Positions 35,343 through 45,300 of a DNA stretch of 64,000 nucleotides are shown in pieces; position 1 is the stretch's first letter, and each line of letters starts with the position of its first letter. Source of the stretch: CAWBLP01 sp963789495 (GTDB lineage Bacteria > Pseudomonadota > Alphaproteobacteria > Acetobacterales > Acetobacteraceae); the NCBI GenBank assembly GCA_963789495.1, contig CAWBLP010000023.1:62001-126000 (forward strand), read 5' to 3'. The notes under the pieces were generated by a model. It was not told the DNA's origin. It did no database searches and was given only the letters and a program-made list of their open reading frames with translations. The position numbers and the translations under genes were made by a program.

Positions 35343-37097
35343 ATGGCAGCATCCGCCACCGCTCGCGCCGTCGCGCCCATGGCGCCCCCCATGCAGGACC
35401 ACTTCATGGGAGAGGACTTCGCCTCCCTCCTCGATGAAACCCTCGGCCGTGATACCGGCTTCGACGGGTCGGTCGTCACCGGCCGTGTCGTGCGCCTGAC
35501 CGACGAATACGCAGTCGTCGATGTCGGCCTGAAATCCGAGGGGCGCGTGGCGCTCAAGGAATTCGGCCCGCCGGGCGGCCGCCCCGAAGTTAAGCCCGGT
35601 GATCTCGTCGAGCTCTATGTCGAGCGCTACGAGGACAAGGACGGGACCATTATCCTGTCTCGCGAGAAGGCTCGCCGCGAGGAAGCCTGGACCAACCTGG
35701 AAAAGGCGTTCGAGACCCAACAGCGCGTCTCCGGCACCATCTACGGCCGGGTCAAGGGCGGCTTCACCGTCGACCTGGGCGGCGCCGTGGCGTTCCTGCC
35801 CGGCAGCCAGGTGGATATCCGCCCGGTGCGCGATGTCGGCCCGCTGATGGGCAGCCCGCAGCCGTTCCAGATCCTGAAAATGGACCGCGCCCGTGGCAAC
35901 ATCGTGGTGTCCCGCCGCGCCGTGCTGGAGGAGACCCGCGCCGAACAGCGGACCGAGCTCATCCAGGGCCTCAAGGAAGGCATGATCCTGGACGGCGTGG
36001 TGAAGAACATCACCGATTACGGCGCCTTCGTCGACCTGGGCGGCGTGGACGGGCTGTTGCACGTCACCGACATCGCCTGGCGCCGCATCAACCATCCGTC
36101 CGAGGCGCTGCAGATCGGCCAGCAGGTCAAGGTGCAGGTAATCCGCTTCAACCCGGACACCCAGCGCATCAGCCTCGGCATGAAGCAGCTGGAAGCCGAT
36201 CCCTGGGAGGGTGTCGCCGCGAAATACCCGGTCGGCGCCAAATACTCGGGTCGTGTCACCAACATCACCGACTACGGCGCCTTCGTGGAGCTGGAGCCGG
36301 GGGTCGAGGGCCTGGTGCACGTGTCCGAGATGTCCTGGACCAAGAAGAACGTGCATCCTGGCAAAATCGTTGCCACCAGCCAGGAAGTGGACGTCATGGT
36401 CCTGGATGTGGACGCCGGCAAGCGCCGCATTTCGCTCGGCCTCAAGCAGGTCCAGCGCAATCCGTGGGAGCAGTTCGTCGACGACCATCCGATCGGCAGC
36501 GTGGTGGAAGGCGAGATCCGCAACATCACCGAGTTCGGCCTGTTCGTCGGCCTGTCCGCCGATATCGACGGCATGGTCCACATGTCCGATCTGTCCTGGG
36601 ACGAGCCCGGCGAACTCGCCATGGCCAAGTTCGAGAAGGGGCAGATCGTTCAGGCCAAGGTGCTGGACGTTGACGTCGAGAAGGAGCGGATCAGCCTGGG
36701 CGTGAAGCAGCTCCAGGACGACCCGGCGGCGTCCGTGCTGGACTCGGTCCACAAGAACGACGTGGTCACCTGCGTGGTCACCGCGATCCAGTCCAACGGC
36801 ATCGAGGTCAAGGTCGGCGACGTGCTGACCGGCTTCATACGCCGTTCCGAACTGGCACGCGACAAGTCCGACCAGCGGCCCGATCGTTTCGCCGTGGGCG
36901 AGAAGGTGGACGCCAAGATCACCGCGGTCGATCGCGCGTCCCGCAAGCTGTCCCTCACCATCAAAGGCAAGGAGATGGAGGAGGAGAAGCAGGCGATGGC
37001 CGAATACGGTTCGTCCGACTCCGGCGCCTCGCTGGGCGACATTCTGGGAGCGGCCATCCGGCGCCGCAACCAGCAGGCTCAGCAGGACAACGACTGA
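35343..37097 (+). CDS. rpsA: 30S ribosomal protein S1
   Basis: 584 residues with six S1 RNA-binding domains; repeats are centred about 40, 125, 215, 300, 385 and 470. The third and fourth carry the NITDYGAFVDL and NITDYGAFVEL signature. Delivers mRNA to the ribosome and melts structure. The N-terminal extension MAASATARAVAPMAPPMQ is unusual; an internal ATG within it could be the real start. Confidence 0.97.
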   Translation: MAASATARAVAPMAPPMQDHFMGEDFASLLDETLGRDTGFDGSVVTGRVVRLTDEYAVVDVGLKSEGRVALKEFGPPGGRPEVKPGDLVELYVERYEDKDGTIILSREKARREEAWTNLEKAFETQQRVSGTIYGRVKGGFTVDLGGAVAFLPGSQVDIRPVRDVGPLMGSPQPFQILKMDRARGNIVVSRRAVLEETRAEQRTELIQGLKEGMILDGVVKNITDYGAFVDLGGVDGLLHVTDIAWRRINHPSEALQIGQQVKVQVIRFNPDTQRISLGMKQLEADPWEGVAAKYPVGAKYSGRVTNITDYGAFVELEPGVEGLVHVSEMSWTKKNVHPGKIVATSQEVDVMVLDVDAGKRRISLGLKQVQRNPWEQFVDDHPIGSVVEGEIRNITEFGLFVGLSADIDGMVHMSDLSWDEPGELAMAKFEKGQIVQAKVLDVDVEKERISLGVKQLQDDPAASVLDSVHKNDVVTCVVTAIQSNGIEVKVGDVLTGFIRRSELARDKSDQRPDRFAVGEKVDAKITAVDRASRKLSLTIKGKEMEEEKQAMAEYGSSDSGASLGDILGAAIRRRNQQAQQDND

Positions 37098-37192
37098 GCT
37101 TCGTGTCTGCCAACCGGCACGCCGCGCCTACGCTTCGGGATCTGCCCGAGGCCAGGCGCGGTTGCGTCTTCGCCGCCTGGTAGCGGCCGGCG

Positions 37193-38116
37193 ATGTCGCT
37201 GGAAACCGACCTGATCCTGGACCGCCAGCGGTTGAAGCGGCGCCTGATCTTTTGGCGCAGCTTTGCCGTTCTGGCCGTGGTTGCTGCCCTGCTGGTGGCC
37301 TGGCACGGGCGTGGCCTGCCGATCGACGGCGCGCACGTGGCGCGGCTGCCGGTGAGCGGCCTCATCACCGAAGACCGCAAGCTGACCGAGGCGATCACCA
37401 AACTGGCCGACGATGACTCGGTGAAGGCCCTGATCGTCGCCATCAACAGCCCCGGCGGCAGTGTCGCCGGTGGCGAGAGCCTGCACGACGCCATCGCCAA
37501 GGTCGCCGCCAAGAAGCCGGTGGTGGCAGTGATGGGCGGCGTCGCCGCCTCCGCCGGCTACATGGTGGCGGTCGCCACCCAGCGGATCTGGGCCCGCGAG
37601 GCAACCCTGACCGGCTCGATCGGTGTGCTGCTGGAAGCCCCCAACGTCGCCGGTCTGCTCGACAAGCTCGGCGTCAATGCCGACACCATCGTCTCCGGCC
37701 CGCTGAAGGACCAGCCCAGCTTCACCCACAAGCTCAGCCCGCAAGGCCGCGACGTGCTGCAGGGGCTGGTGATGGACATGTACGAGCAATTCGTGGGGAT
37801 GGTCGCGGCGGGACGCCACATGGACCCGGCCCGCGTGCGCGAACTGGGCGACGGCCGCGCCTATACCGGCCGCCAGGCACTGCAGCTCGGCCTAGTGGAC
37901 GCCATCGGCAGCGAGCACGATGCGCGGCTGTGGCTGGCCTCGGCGAAGGGCGTATCGGCGGATTTGCCGGTCGATGACGTAACCACGCGGGGCTTTGCCG
38001 AACGCACCTTGTCCAGCATGCTGGGGCCGGTGCTCAGCGGCATTTGGAAAACCCTGTTTTCCCAAGGTGTTACACTTGACGGAGCCTGGGCCGTCTGGCA
38101 ACGTTCCGCGCGTTGA
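37193..38116 (+). CDS. sppA: Signal peptide peptidase SppA, short type
   Basis: 307 residues, half-length SppA. One N-terminal membrane helix (21-37). The Ser/Lys dyad is visible: Ser about 120 in GGVAASAGYM and Lys about 172 in SGPLKDQPS. Digests signal peptides in the inner membrane. About 95 bp after rpsA and 42 bp before ihfB. Confidence 0.93.
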   Translation: MSLETDLILDRQRLKRRLIFWRSFAVLAVVAALLVAWHGRGLPIDGAHVARLPVSGLITEDRKLTEAITKLADDDSVKALIVAINSPGGSVAGGESLHDAIAKVAAKKPVVAVMGGVAASAGYMVAVATQRIWAREATLTGSIGVLLEAPNVAGLLDKLGVNADTIVSGPLKDQPSFTHKLSPQGRDVLQGLVMDMYEQFVGMVAAGRHMDPARVRELGDGRAYTGRQALQLGLVDAIGSEHDARLWLASAKGVSADLPVDDVTTRGFAERTLSSMLGPVLSGIWKTLFSQGVTLDGAWAVWQRSAR

Positions 38117-38158
38117 ATCGTTTCAACGCCGCTACGGGGCAGGGCGAAGGACCGGTAG

Positions 38159-38479
38159 GTGACCAAGTCGGAGCTGATCGCGGAGCTTGCGAGCGCCAAT
38201 CCGCATTTGCGTGCGGCGGATGTCGAGCTGATTGTGGGGACGATTTTCGACGAAATCACCGGCGCGCTGGCGCGCGGCGAACGCGTGGAACTGCGCGGGT
38301 TCGGCGCGTTCACCGTGAAGCATCGGGATGCCCGCACCGGGCGCAACCCCCGCACCGGCGAGGCCGTGCCGGTGGAGGAGAAGGCGGTGCCGTTCTTCAA
38401 GGCGGGCAAGGAACTGCGCGAGCGGGTGAACCGCGGCAAACCGGCGCAGAGCGCGGGGAGCGAGCGGGTGCCGGCCTGA
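38159..38479 (+). CDS. ihfB: Integration host factor subunit beta
   Basis: 106 residues from a GTG with AAGGA upstream. Bacterial histone-like fold: MTKSELIAELASANPHLRAADVELIV, then RGFGAFTVKHRDARTGRNPRTGE, the minor-groove arm with its Pro. It bends DNA as IhfA/IhfB. The rpsA-ihfB linkage is ancient. Confidence 0.94.
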   Translation: MTKSELIAELASANPHLRAADVELIVGTIFDEITGALARGERVELRGFGAFTVKHRDARTGRNPRTGEAVPVEEKAVPFFKAGKELRERVNRGKPAQSAGSERVPA

Positions 38480-38495
38480 GTTGGCGTGATCCAAA

Positions 38496-38566
38496 GTTCC
38501 ATTCTGGAACGGGCGCTGCTCTGCACCCCTATGAGGATCCCGCTGCTGGTTTTGGCGGAGCAGCGC
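38496..38566. terminator. Hairpins between ihfB and paaK
   Basis: GTTCCA-TTC-TGGAAC (38496-38510) and a 9-bp stem GCGCTGCTC/GAGCAGCGC (38513-38521 and 38558-38566). They sit between converging genes and may end both transcripts. No clear T tract. Confidence 0.45.
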
Positions 38567-38575
38567 GGTCGGCAA

Positions 38576-39865
38576 CTATCCGACTGGCCGCCGGTCAACC
38601 ACCCGCCGCGCCTTCCCCACCGACCGCTCGATCCCGCCCGGCGGCTCGACCACCACACGCGTCGTCAGTCCGATCGTATCCTTGATCCGCGCGACAAGCG
38701 CTTTCGCCTCCGCCTCCAGCAGTACCGGATCGCCATAGCCCGGCCGCGCCTCCACATGCACGGTCACATCGTCCATGCGGCCCTCGCGCGTCAGCACCAA
38801 CTGGTAATGCCCGGTCAGCACCTCGCTTTTCAGCAACTGCTCCTCGATCTGGGTAGGAAACAGGTTCACCCCGCGCACGATCAGCATGTCGTCCGAGCGG
38901 CCGGTGACCTTCTCCATTCGCCGCATGCTGCGGGCGGTGCCGGGCAGCAGCCGGGTCAGGTCGCGGGTGCGATAGCGCACCACTGGCATGCCGCGCTTGC
39001 TCAATGACGTAAACACCAGTTCGCCGCGCTGGCCATCCGGCAGCACCGCGCCGGTCTCCGGATCGATCACCTCCGGGTAGAAATGATCCTCCCAGATATG
39101 CAGCCCATCCTTAGTCTCGACGCATTCATTCGCGACGCCAGGCCCCATCACTTCCGACAGACCGTAGATGTCCACGGCATCCAACCCGAACCCGTCTTCC
39201 ATCTCGCGCCGCATCGCATTGGTCCAGGGTTCCGCACCGAAAATCCCGATGCGCAACGAACACGCGCGCGGCTCCACACTCTGCCGCTTGAACTCATCCA
39301 GGATGGCCAGCATGTAGCTTGGCGTTACCGTAATGATATCCGGCCGGAAGTCGGTGATCAGCTGCACTTGGCGTTCCGTCATGCCGCCCGACACCGGCAC
39401 CACGCTGCAGCCAAGCCGTTGCGCGCCGTCATGCAGGCCCAGCCCGCCGGTGAACAACCCATAGCCATAGGCGTTGTGCAGGATCATCCCAGGCCGCCCA
39501 CCCGCGGCATAGATCGACCGCGCCACCACTTGCGCCCACACGTCGAGGTCCTCCCGCGTGTAGCCGACCACTGTCGGCTTGCCGGTGGTGCCGGAGGAGG
39601 CATGGATGCGGACAATCTGCTCGCGCGGCACGGCGAACATGCCGAACGGGTAGTTGGCGCGCAGGTCCTGCTTGCTGGTGAACGGAAACTTTCCCAGGTC
39701 CTCCAACTGCCGGAAATCGTCCGGATGCACGCCGGACGCAGCGAAGGCCTGGCGGTAATGCGGCACGTTCTCGTAAGCGTGGCGCAACGTCCAACCGATG
39801 CGTTCGCGTTGCAGCGCGGCGATCTCGTCGCGCGATGCGGTCTCGATCGAATCAAGCCCCGTCAT
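38576..39865 (-). CDS. paaK: Phenylacetate-CoA ligase
   Basis: 429 residues from MTGLDSIETASRDEI. AMP-forming: SSGTTGKPTVVGYTREDLDVW is the P-loop, then YGLSEVMGPGVA and the C-terminal LFPTQIEEQLL. Makes phenylacetyl-CoA from phenylacetate. Its 5' end overlaps paaI by 14 bp. In one minus-strand transcript with paaI and paaG. Confidence 0.95.
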   Translation of the reverse strand: MTGLDSIETASRDEIAALQRERIGWTLRHAYENVPHYRQAFAASGVHPDDFRQLEDLGKFPFTSKQDLRANYPFGMFAVPREQIVRIHASSGTTGKPTVVGYTREDLDVWAQVVARSIYAAGGRPGMILHNAYGYGLFTGGLGLHDGAQRLGCSVVPVSGGMTERQVQLITDFRPDIITVTPSYMLAILDEFKRQSVEPRACSLRIGIFGAEPWTNAMRREMEDGFGLDAVDIYGLSEVMGPGVANECVETKDGLHIWEDHFYPEVIDPETGAVLPDGQRGELVFTSLSKRGMPVVRYRTRDLTRLLPGTARSMRRMEKVTGRSDDMLIVRGVNLFPTQIEEQLLKSEVLTGHYQLVLTREGRMDDVTVHVEARPGYGDPVLLEAEAKALVARIKDTIGLTTRVVVEPPGGIERSVGKARRVVDRRPVG

Positions 39866-40301
39866 TCTTGGGCTCCTCCGCGAAGAATTTTTGTCCCAGC
39901 ATGCGTGAATGGCCACGCAGCTCCGCGACCACCGAGCCGTCATCGCCGGTGACCTGAACGTCATAGATGCCGGACCGGCCGGCTTGCGCGCGCTCCACCG
40001 CCGCCGCATGCAGCGTTTCACCCAACCGTCCCGGACGCAGGAACGTAATCGCGCAGTGCTGCGCGACATTGCGTTCGCCACGGCTGTTGCAGGCGAAGGC
40101 AAAACAGGAATCGGCGAGGGTGAAGATGAAGCCGCCATGGCAGATGCCGTGACCATTCACCATCGTATTCGTAACAATCATCGACAGCCGTGCTCGGCCG
40201 GGTGCGACCTTATCGAGCCGCATGCCCAGGCCGGTGCTGGCACGATCCTCCGCCCACATCGCATCGGCACAGGCGCGGGCCAGGGCCTGCGGATCGGTCA
40301 C
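39852..40301 (-). CDS. paaI: Hydroxyphenylacetyl-CoA thioesterase
   Basis: 149 residues, hot-dog fold. GHGICHGGFIFTLADSCFAFACN contains the conserved His and Asp of the PaaI active site. It releases CoA from hydroxyphenylacetyl-CoA when the epoxide route stalls. Overlaps paaG by 4 bp. Confidence 0.92.
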   Translation of the reverse strand: MTDPQALARACADAMWAEDRASTGLGMRLDKVAPGRARLSMIVTNTMVNGHGICHGGFIFTLADSCFAFACNSRGERNVAQHCAITFLRPGRLGETLHAAAVERAQAGRSGIYDVQVTGDDGSVVAELRGHSRMLGQKFFAEEPKNDGA

Positions 40302-41104
40302 GCATGCCCCCGGAACTGGGGCGGGCGTTTCTCCACGAAGGCACGTACGCCTTCGGCATAGTCTGCGGTGCGGCCCGATTCGCCTTGCAGCTTCGCCTCC
40401 AATGCGAGTTGCGCCTCCAGCGTGTTGGTGCCTGCCGCTGCGAACATGTGTTTCATGCGGGCCAGCGCCTCGGTCGGCGCCTGTGATAATTGTGCTGTCA
40501 GCGCCTCGGCTTTTGCCATCAGCTCAGCGTCGTCCACCACCTGCCAGATCATGCCCCAGGCGGCGGCGCGTTCCGCGTCGATCGCATCGCCGAGCATGGC
40601 GAGGGCGCGAGCGCGTGCTTCGCCGATCGTGTGGGTGAGCAAGAAGCTGGCGCCGGAATCAGGAACCAGGCCGATCTTCACGAAGGCCTGTACGAATTTT
40701 GCGCTGCGTGCGGCAAGCACGATGTCGCAGGCCAGCGCGAAGCTGGCGCCGGCGCCGGCCGCAACACCGTTGACGGCGCAGACCACCGGCAGCTTCAGCG
40801 TGCGCAGGCGATGGGTCACGCGGTGATGCCAGGTGCTGGCGAGCGCTTCCAGATCGGGCGGGCCGTTCGGGCCTGGCATGACTGCGGCGCCGAGTTCCTG
40901 ACCGGCGCAGAAGCCGCGGCCTTCGCCGATGAGCAGCAGTGCGCGACAGGAGGAATCCACCTCGGCGTCATCCAGTGCCTGCAGCCAGGCGAGCAGCATT
41001 TCTTCGTTCACTGCGTTCAGCTTATCAGGCCGGTTCAGGATCAGCTTGCGCCAGGAGCCGTGACGTTCGATGCGGATGAAGTCGCTCATGTCAGGCTCCG
41101 CCAT
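40298..41104 (-). CDS. paaG: Enoyl-CoA hydratase/isomerase, PaaG-like
   Basis: 268 residues; starts at 41104 or 41089. Crotonase fold with NGVAAGAGASFALACDIVLAA and FVKIGLVPDSGASFLL. PaaG isomerises the ring-epoxide of phenylacetyl-CoA. No paaABCE oxygenase is in the window. Overlaps the broken VOC gene at its start. Confidence 0.88.
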   Translation of the reverse strand: MAEPDMSDFIRIERHGSWRKLILNRPDKLNAVNEEMLLAWLQALDDAEVDSSCRALLLIGEGRGFCAGQELGAAVMPGPNGPPDLEALASTWHHRVTHRLRTLKLPVVCAVNGVAAGAGASFALACDIVLAARSAKFVQAFVKIGLVPDSGASFLLTHTIGEARARALAMLGDAIDAERAAAWGMIWQVVDDAELMAKAEALTAQLSQAPTEALARMKHMFAAAGTNTLEAQLALEAKLQGESGRTADYAEGVRAFVEKRPPQFRGHA

Positions 41105-41545
41105 TGCGAGAGAGGGATCATGTTGAGTTCCGGCCGCGGTGTGTCCGGCAGCATGGCGATGAATTCCAGCGAGTGTCCGTCAGGATCGTCGAAATACACA
41201 CTGGCCGCGGGCATCCAGCCCAGCACGACTGGTTCTTCGACCGGCGTACCGTCTCCGGAACGTGGGGTCAGTCCAGCCGCGCGCAGGGCTGCGACGGAAC
41301 TCGAGTACATGGTTCAGGGTAACGGTGAAGGCGATATGCAGTCGCATGCGCATTGGCGAGGTGCCGACGCCCCAAAGCCCAATCATCGCTTTGTCGGAGC
41401 GGGGAACCCAGAAAAACGCAACCTGGCGGGCAGGGATGGTGTACGCGAGCGGCAGGCCGAGCGTGTCGCGATAGAATGCGATGGAACGATCGAGATCGCT
41501 GACGGTGAGATGGGCTTCGTATAGGCCGCTGATCGGAATGATCAT
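41086..41545 (-). pseudogene. VOC/glyoxalase gene split by a frameshift
   Basis: Begins MIIPISGLYEAHLTVSDLDRSIAFYRD at 41545. The frame is lost near 41310-41325; the next frame continues SSVAALRAAGLTPRSGDG and ends with SVYFDDPDGHSLEFIAML, the normal second half. A single-base indel explains it. Real inactivation or read error cannot be separated here. Ends within the paaG start. Confidence 0.78.
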
Positions 41546-41720
41546 GGTGCACTCATCACGGGTTTTGTTGTTGCGCGACTGGGCCTCAGTGCTGCGCAAT
41601 CGACAAATGCACAACCAATGGCTGACCGGTCTGCGCCGGTCATAACCCTGGCCGACATTTCTTGCAGCACGGCGGCAGGCCAGCAACCTGCGTCGGCCGC
41701 GACCGGGTAAGCGGACCACC

Positions 41721-42197
41721 TCATGCCTTGCCACGCAAACGCAGTGGCAAGTTGGTGCGGTACACCACGCGCTTCAACGCCATCGCCGTCTCCACCGATT
41801 GCACGCCGGGGATGCGCATCACCACCCCGCGCAGGAACGCTTCGAAACTGGTCAGGTCCGCCGCAACGACGCGCATAAGGTAGTCGCGTGCGCCGGTCAT
41901 CTCGTACATCTCCATCACTTCGGAGCAGGCTTCGATGGCACGCTCGAATGCGGCTAGCGCATCATCGGTGTGGGTTGCCAGCTTGACCGAGACGAAGGCA
42001 TTCACCGGCAGCCCGACCTTCTCCTGATCCAGCAGCGCCACGTAGCGTTGGATGATGCCGGCATCTTCCAGCAGCTTCTGGCGGCGGTGGATCGGCGAGG
42101 CCGACAGCGCCACGGCCTCACCCAGGTCGGTGGTAGTCGCGCGGCCGTGACCTTGCAGATAGTCCAGGATCGCGATGTCGAGCCGGTCGAGCTCCAT
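41721..42197 (-). CDS. Lrp/AsnC-family transcriptional regulator
   Basis: 158 residues from MELDRLDIAILDYLQ after CCAAGGAG. Helix-turn-helix followed by the RAM domain (VGLPVNAFVSVKLATH; SEVMEMYEMTGARDYLMRVV). Such regulators respond to amino acids. Divergent from the indolepyruvate oxidoreductase gene, which it probably controls. Confidence 0.92.
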   Translation of the reverse strand: MELDRLDIAILDYLQGHGRATTTDLGEAVALSASPIHRRQKLLEDAGIIQRYVALLDQEKVGLPVNAFVSVKLATHTDDALAAFERAIEACSEVMEMYEMTGARDYLMRVVAADLTSFEAFLRGVVMRIPGVQSVETAMALKRVVYRTNLPLRLRGKA

Positions 42198-42224
42198 GCC
42201 GTCTCCTTGGTTGCGGTGCAGCAT

Positions 42225-42243
42225 TTTGGCCGATCCTGCCAAA
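42225..42243. promoter_or_regulatory. Inverted repeat between AsnC-type gene and IOR gene
   Basis: TTTGGC-CGATCCT-GCCAAA, a perfect 6-7-6 inverted repeat 28 bp upstream of the regulator start and about 110 bp from the oxidoreductase start. Candidate Lrp-type operator for both directions. Confidence 0.5.
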
Positions 42244-42353
42244 TCGCCGTGTGCCGGTAGGCGACTATGGCAGTATTTCCCACGGGGACCCACCTACCAT
42301 GCTGCGCGGGGGCGGAGCGGCACAAGCCGTTTGCCATATGAGGAGTCCGCGGG

Positions 42354-45300
42354 ATGGATATCGGTCTTGGTCGCGCTGTCACGACGCTGGAATCGCGATT
42401 CGTCGATCTCGATCAGCCGGTGTTCCTCACCGGTATCCAGGCCCTGGTCCGGTTGGTGGTCGAGCAATCCCGGTTGGATCGCGCGGCCGGCTTACACACT
42501 GCCGGCCTGGTGTCCGGTTATCGTGGTTCACCGCTCGGTGGGCTGGACCAGGAGCTGTGGCGGCGGATGACCCTGCTGGCTGATCATAACATCCGCTTCG
42601 AGCCCGGTATCAACGAAGACCTCGCCGCCAGCATGCTGTTCGGCACGCAGCAACTGGACCTCTTTCCAGGTGCTCGCTTCGATGGTGTGTTTGGCTTGTG
42701 GTATGCGAAAGGCCCGGGAGTCGATCGCTCGGGCGATGCGCTGCACTGCGCCAACATGGCCGGAACGCACAAGCATGGCGGCGTGCTGGCGATTGCCGGC
42801 GACGATCATGGCGCGCATTCCTCCACCTACCCGCATCAGACCGAGCACGCGTTTCAGAATGTGTTCATCCCCGTGCTGAATCCCGCCAACGTGCAGGACA
42901 TCGTCGAGCTGGGACTCGCCGGATATGCGCTGTCGCGGTTTTCGGGGTTGTGGGTCGCGCTGAAGACGACGGCGGAAACCGTCGAGCAGGCTGCCACCAT
43001 CGCCATCCGATCCCGCCGCCGCTTTACCACACCCGACATCGCGCTGCCGCCGCATGGCTTGAATCTCGACCCCGCGCTACGCTTTCCCGCCGATCGGGTG
43101 GCGATGGAACAGTGCGTGATCGAGCAACGCCTGCCTGCCGCACTCGCCTGGGCACGCGCCAATCGGTTGGACCGAGTGGTCCTCGGTGCCGCCGACGCTC
43201 CGATCGGCCTTGTCACCGTCGGCAAGGCGCACGAAGACACGCTCCATGCGCTGAGCCTGCTCGGGCTGCGCAACCATCCGCAGATCGCGCTGTACAAGGT
43301 TGCCATGACCTGGCCGCTGGAGACCGAGGGGCTGCGCGACTTCGCCCGCAACAAGCGCGTGCTGTTCGTCATCGAGGAGAAGCGGCCCTTCGTCGAACCC
43401 CAGTTGCGTGACGCGCTGTATCACCTGCCGGCGGATCGCCGCCCGGACATCGTTGGCAAGACCGATGCGCGGGGTTCCAAACTGCTGTCGCCGCTGATGG
43501 AGCTGTCGCCGGAGTCCGTGGCCGCTGCGCTGGCGCAAGTGTTGCGTGACGTGGGTGTGGATGTTGCCGAACCGCCGCCCGCGCATCCCGCCGACCGTCC
43601 TGCGAACCTGCTGACGCGGACACCAAGTTTTTGCGCCGGCTGTCCGCACGCCACTTCGACCAAGCTGCCGGAAGGCAGCTTCGCCACTGGCGGCATCGGC
43701 TGCCATATCATGGCGCTGAATGAAGGCGACGAGACGCGTACCTTCATCCAGATGGGCGCCGAAGGTGTGCCGTTCGTCGGCCTCGCACCGTTCACCGATC
43801 TGCCGCACAGCTTCGCCAATCTCGGCGACGGTACCTATCAGCACTCCGGGATTCTCGCGATCCGTCAGGCGATCGCGGCGAAGGCGCGCATCACCTACAA
43901 GCTGCTGTTCAACGACGCCGTGGCGATGACCGGCGGGCAGCCGGCGGAAGGCGCACCGACCGTTCCGCACATCGCCGCGCAATTGGCCGCCGAGGGCGTG
44001 GCGCGTATCGCCATCGTGGCGGACGACGTCGCTCGCCTACCGCACGCACGCGACCTGCCGCCCGGCACCACGCGCCACACGCGCGGCGAGCTCGATGCCG
44101 TGCAGCGCACGTTGCGCGACTATGATGGCGTCTCCGTTCTGATCTACGACCAGGTCTGCGCCACGGAAAAGCGTCGTCGCCGCAAGCGGGGCCTGATGCC
44201 GCAGGCCGCGACGCATGTCGTCATCAACCCCGACGTCTGCGAAAATTGCGGCGACTGCACCACGCAATCCGGCTGCATCGCCATCGAGCCCATCGACACC
44301 AGGCTCGGCCGCAAACGCCGCATCAATCCCACTGTCTGCAATGTCGATCTCTCCTGTCTGAAAGGCTTCTGCCCCAGCTTCGTCACGCTGGCCGGCCCTC
44401 CCGCGGCGCCGGTTGCCGACCTCCTTTGGCAAGCGCGCGAGGAGTCCCTGGCCCGTGCCCTGCCGCAGCCGGTGCTGCCGATGCAGTCACCCTGGCGCGG
44501 GCTGTTCGCCGGCATCGGCGGCGGTGGCATCGTGACCGCGGGCGCCATTCTCGCGATGGCCGCGCATCTGGAAGGGCGCCAGGTCCGCACATTGGATTTC
44601 ACCGGCCTGGCGCAGAAGAACGGCGCGGTGGTGGCGCATGTGCAGATCGCCGACCATCCGGACGAGCTGGACGTCGTGCGCATCCCACTTGCTTCGGCGG
44701 ATCTGATGCTGGCTGCGGACCTCGCGGTCGGTTGTTCGGCGGGCGTGCTGGAACGCGCGGCGCCCGACGCGGCGGTGATCGGCAATCTCGACCTCGCCGC
44801 CACCGCCGCGTTCAAGCGCGATCCGGACCAGGTGATCGACGCGCTGCGTCATCGGCAGACCATCGAGAGCGCCACCGATCCGGGCCGCAGCGCCTGGCTG
44901 CCGGGCGTGCAACTGGCCGAACGCCTGTTCGGCAATGCGCAGGCGATGAATACGCTGTTGCTCGGCGTGGCCTGGCAACGCGGGCTGGTGCCGGTCGGGC
45001 AGGCGGCCATCCTGCGCGCGATCGAGCTGAACGGTGCTGCGCTCGAACTGAACCGCCGCGCGTTCCTGTGGGGCCGTATCCTCGCGGACCATCCCGGCCT
45101 GGCGGAGCAGATTCTCGCCAACGAGACGCCGGGCAGCATACCAGTGGCGACGCCGGCAGAGCTGGTCGAGCAGCATGCTGGCGACCTGGCGAGGTATCAG
45201 TCCGCCCGCTACGCCGCCCGCTATCGTTCGGTGCTGCACGACGTGGCCGCACGGGAGACCGAACTGTTCGGCCAACCTAGCCGGCTGACCCGCGCTGTGG

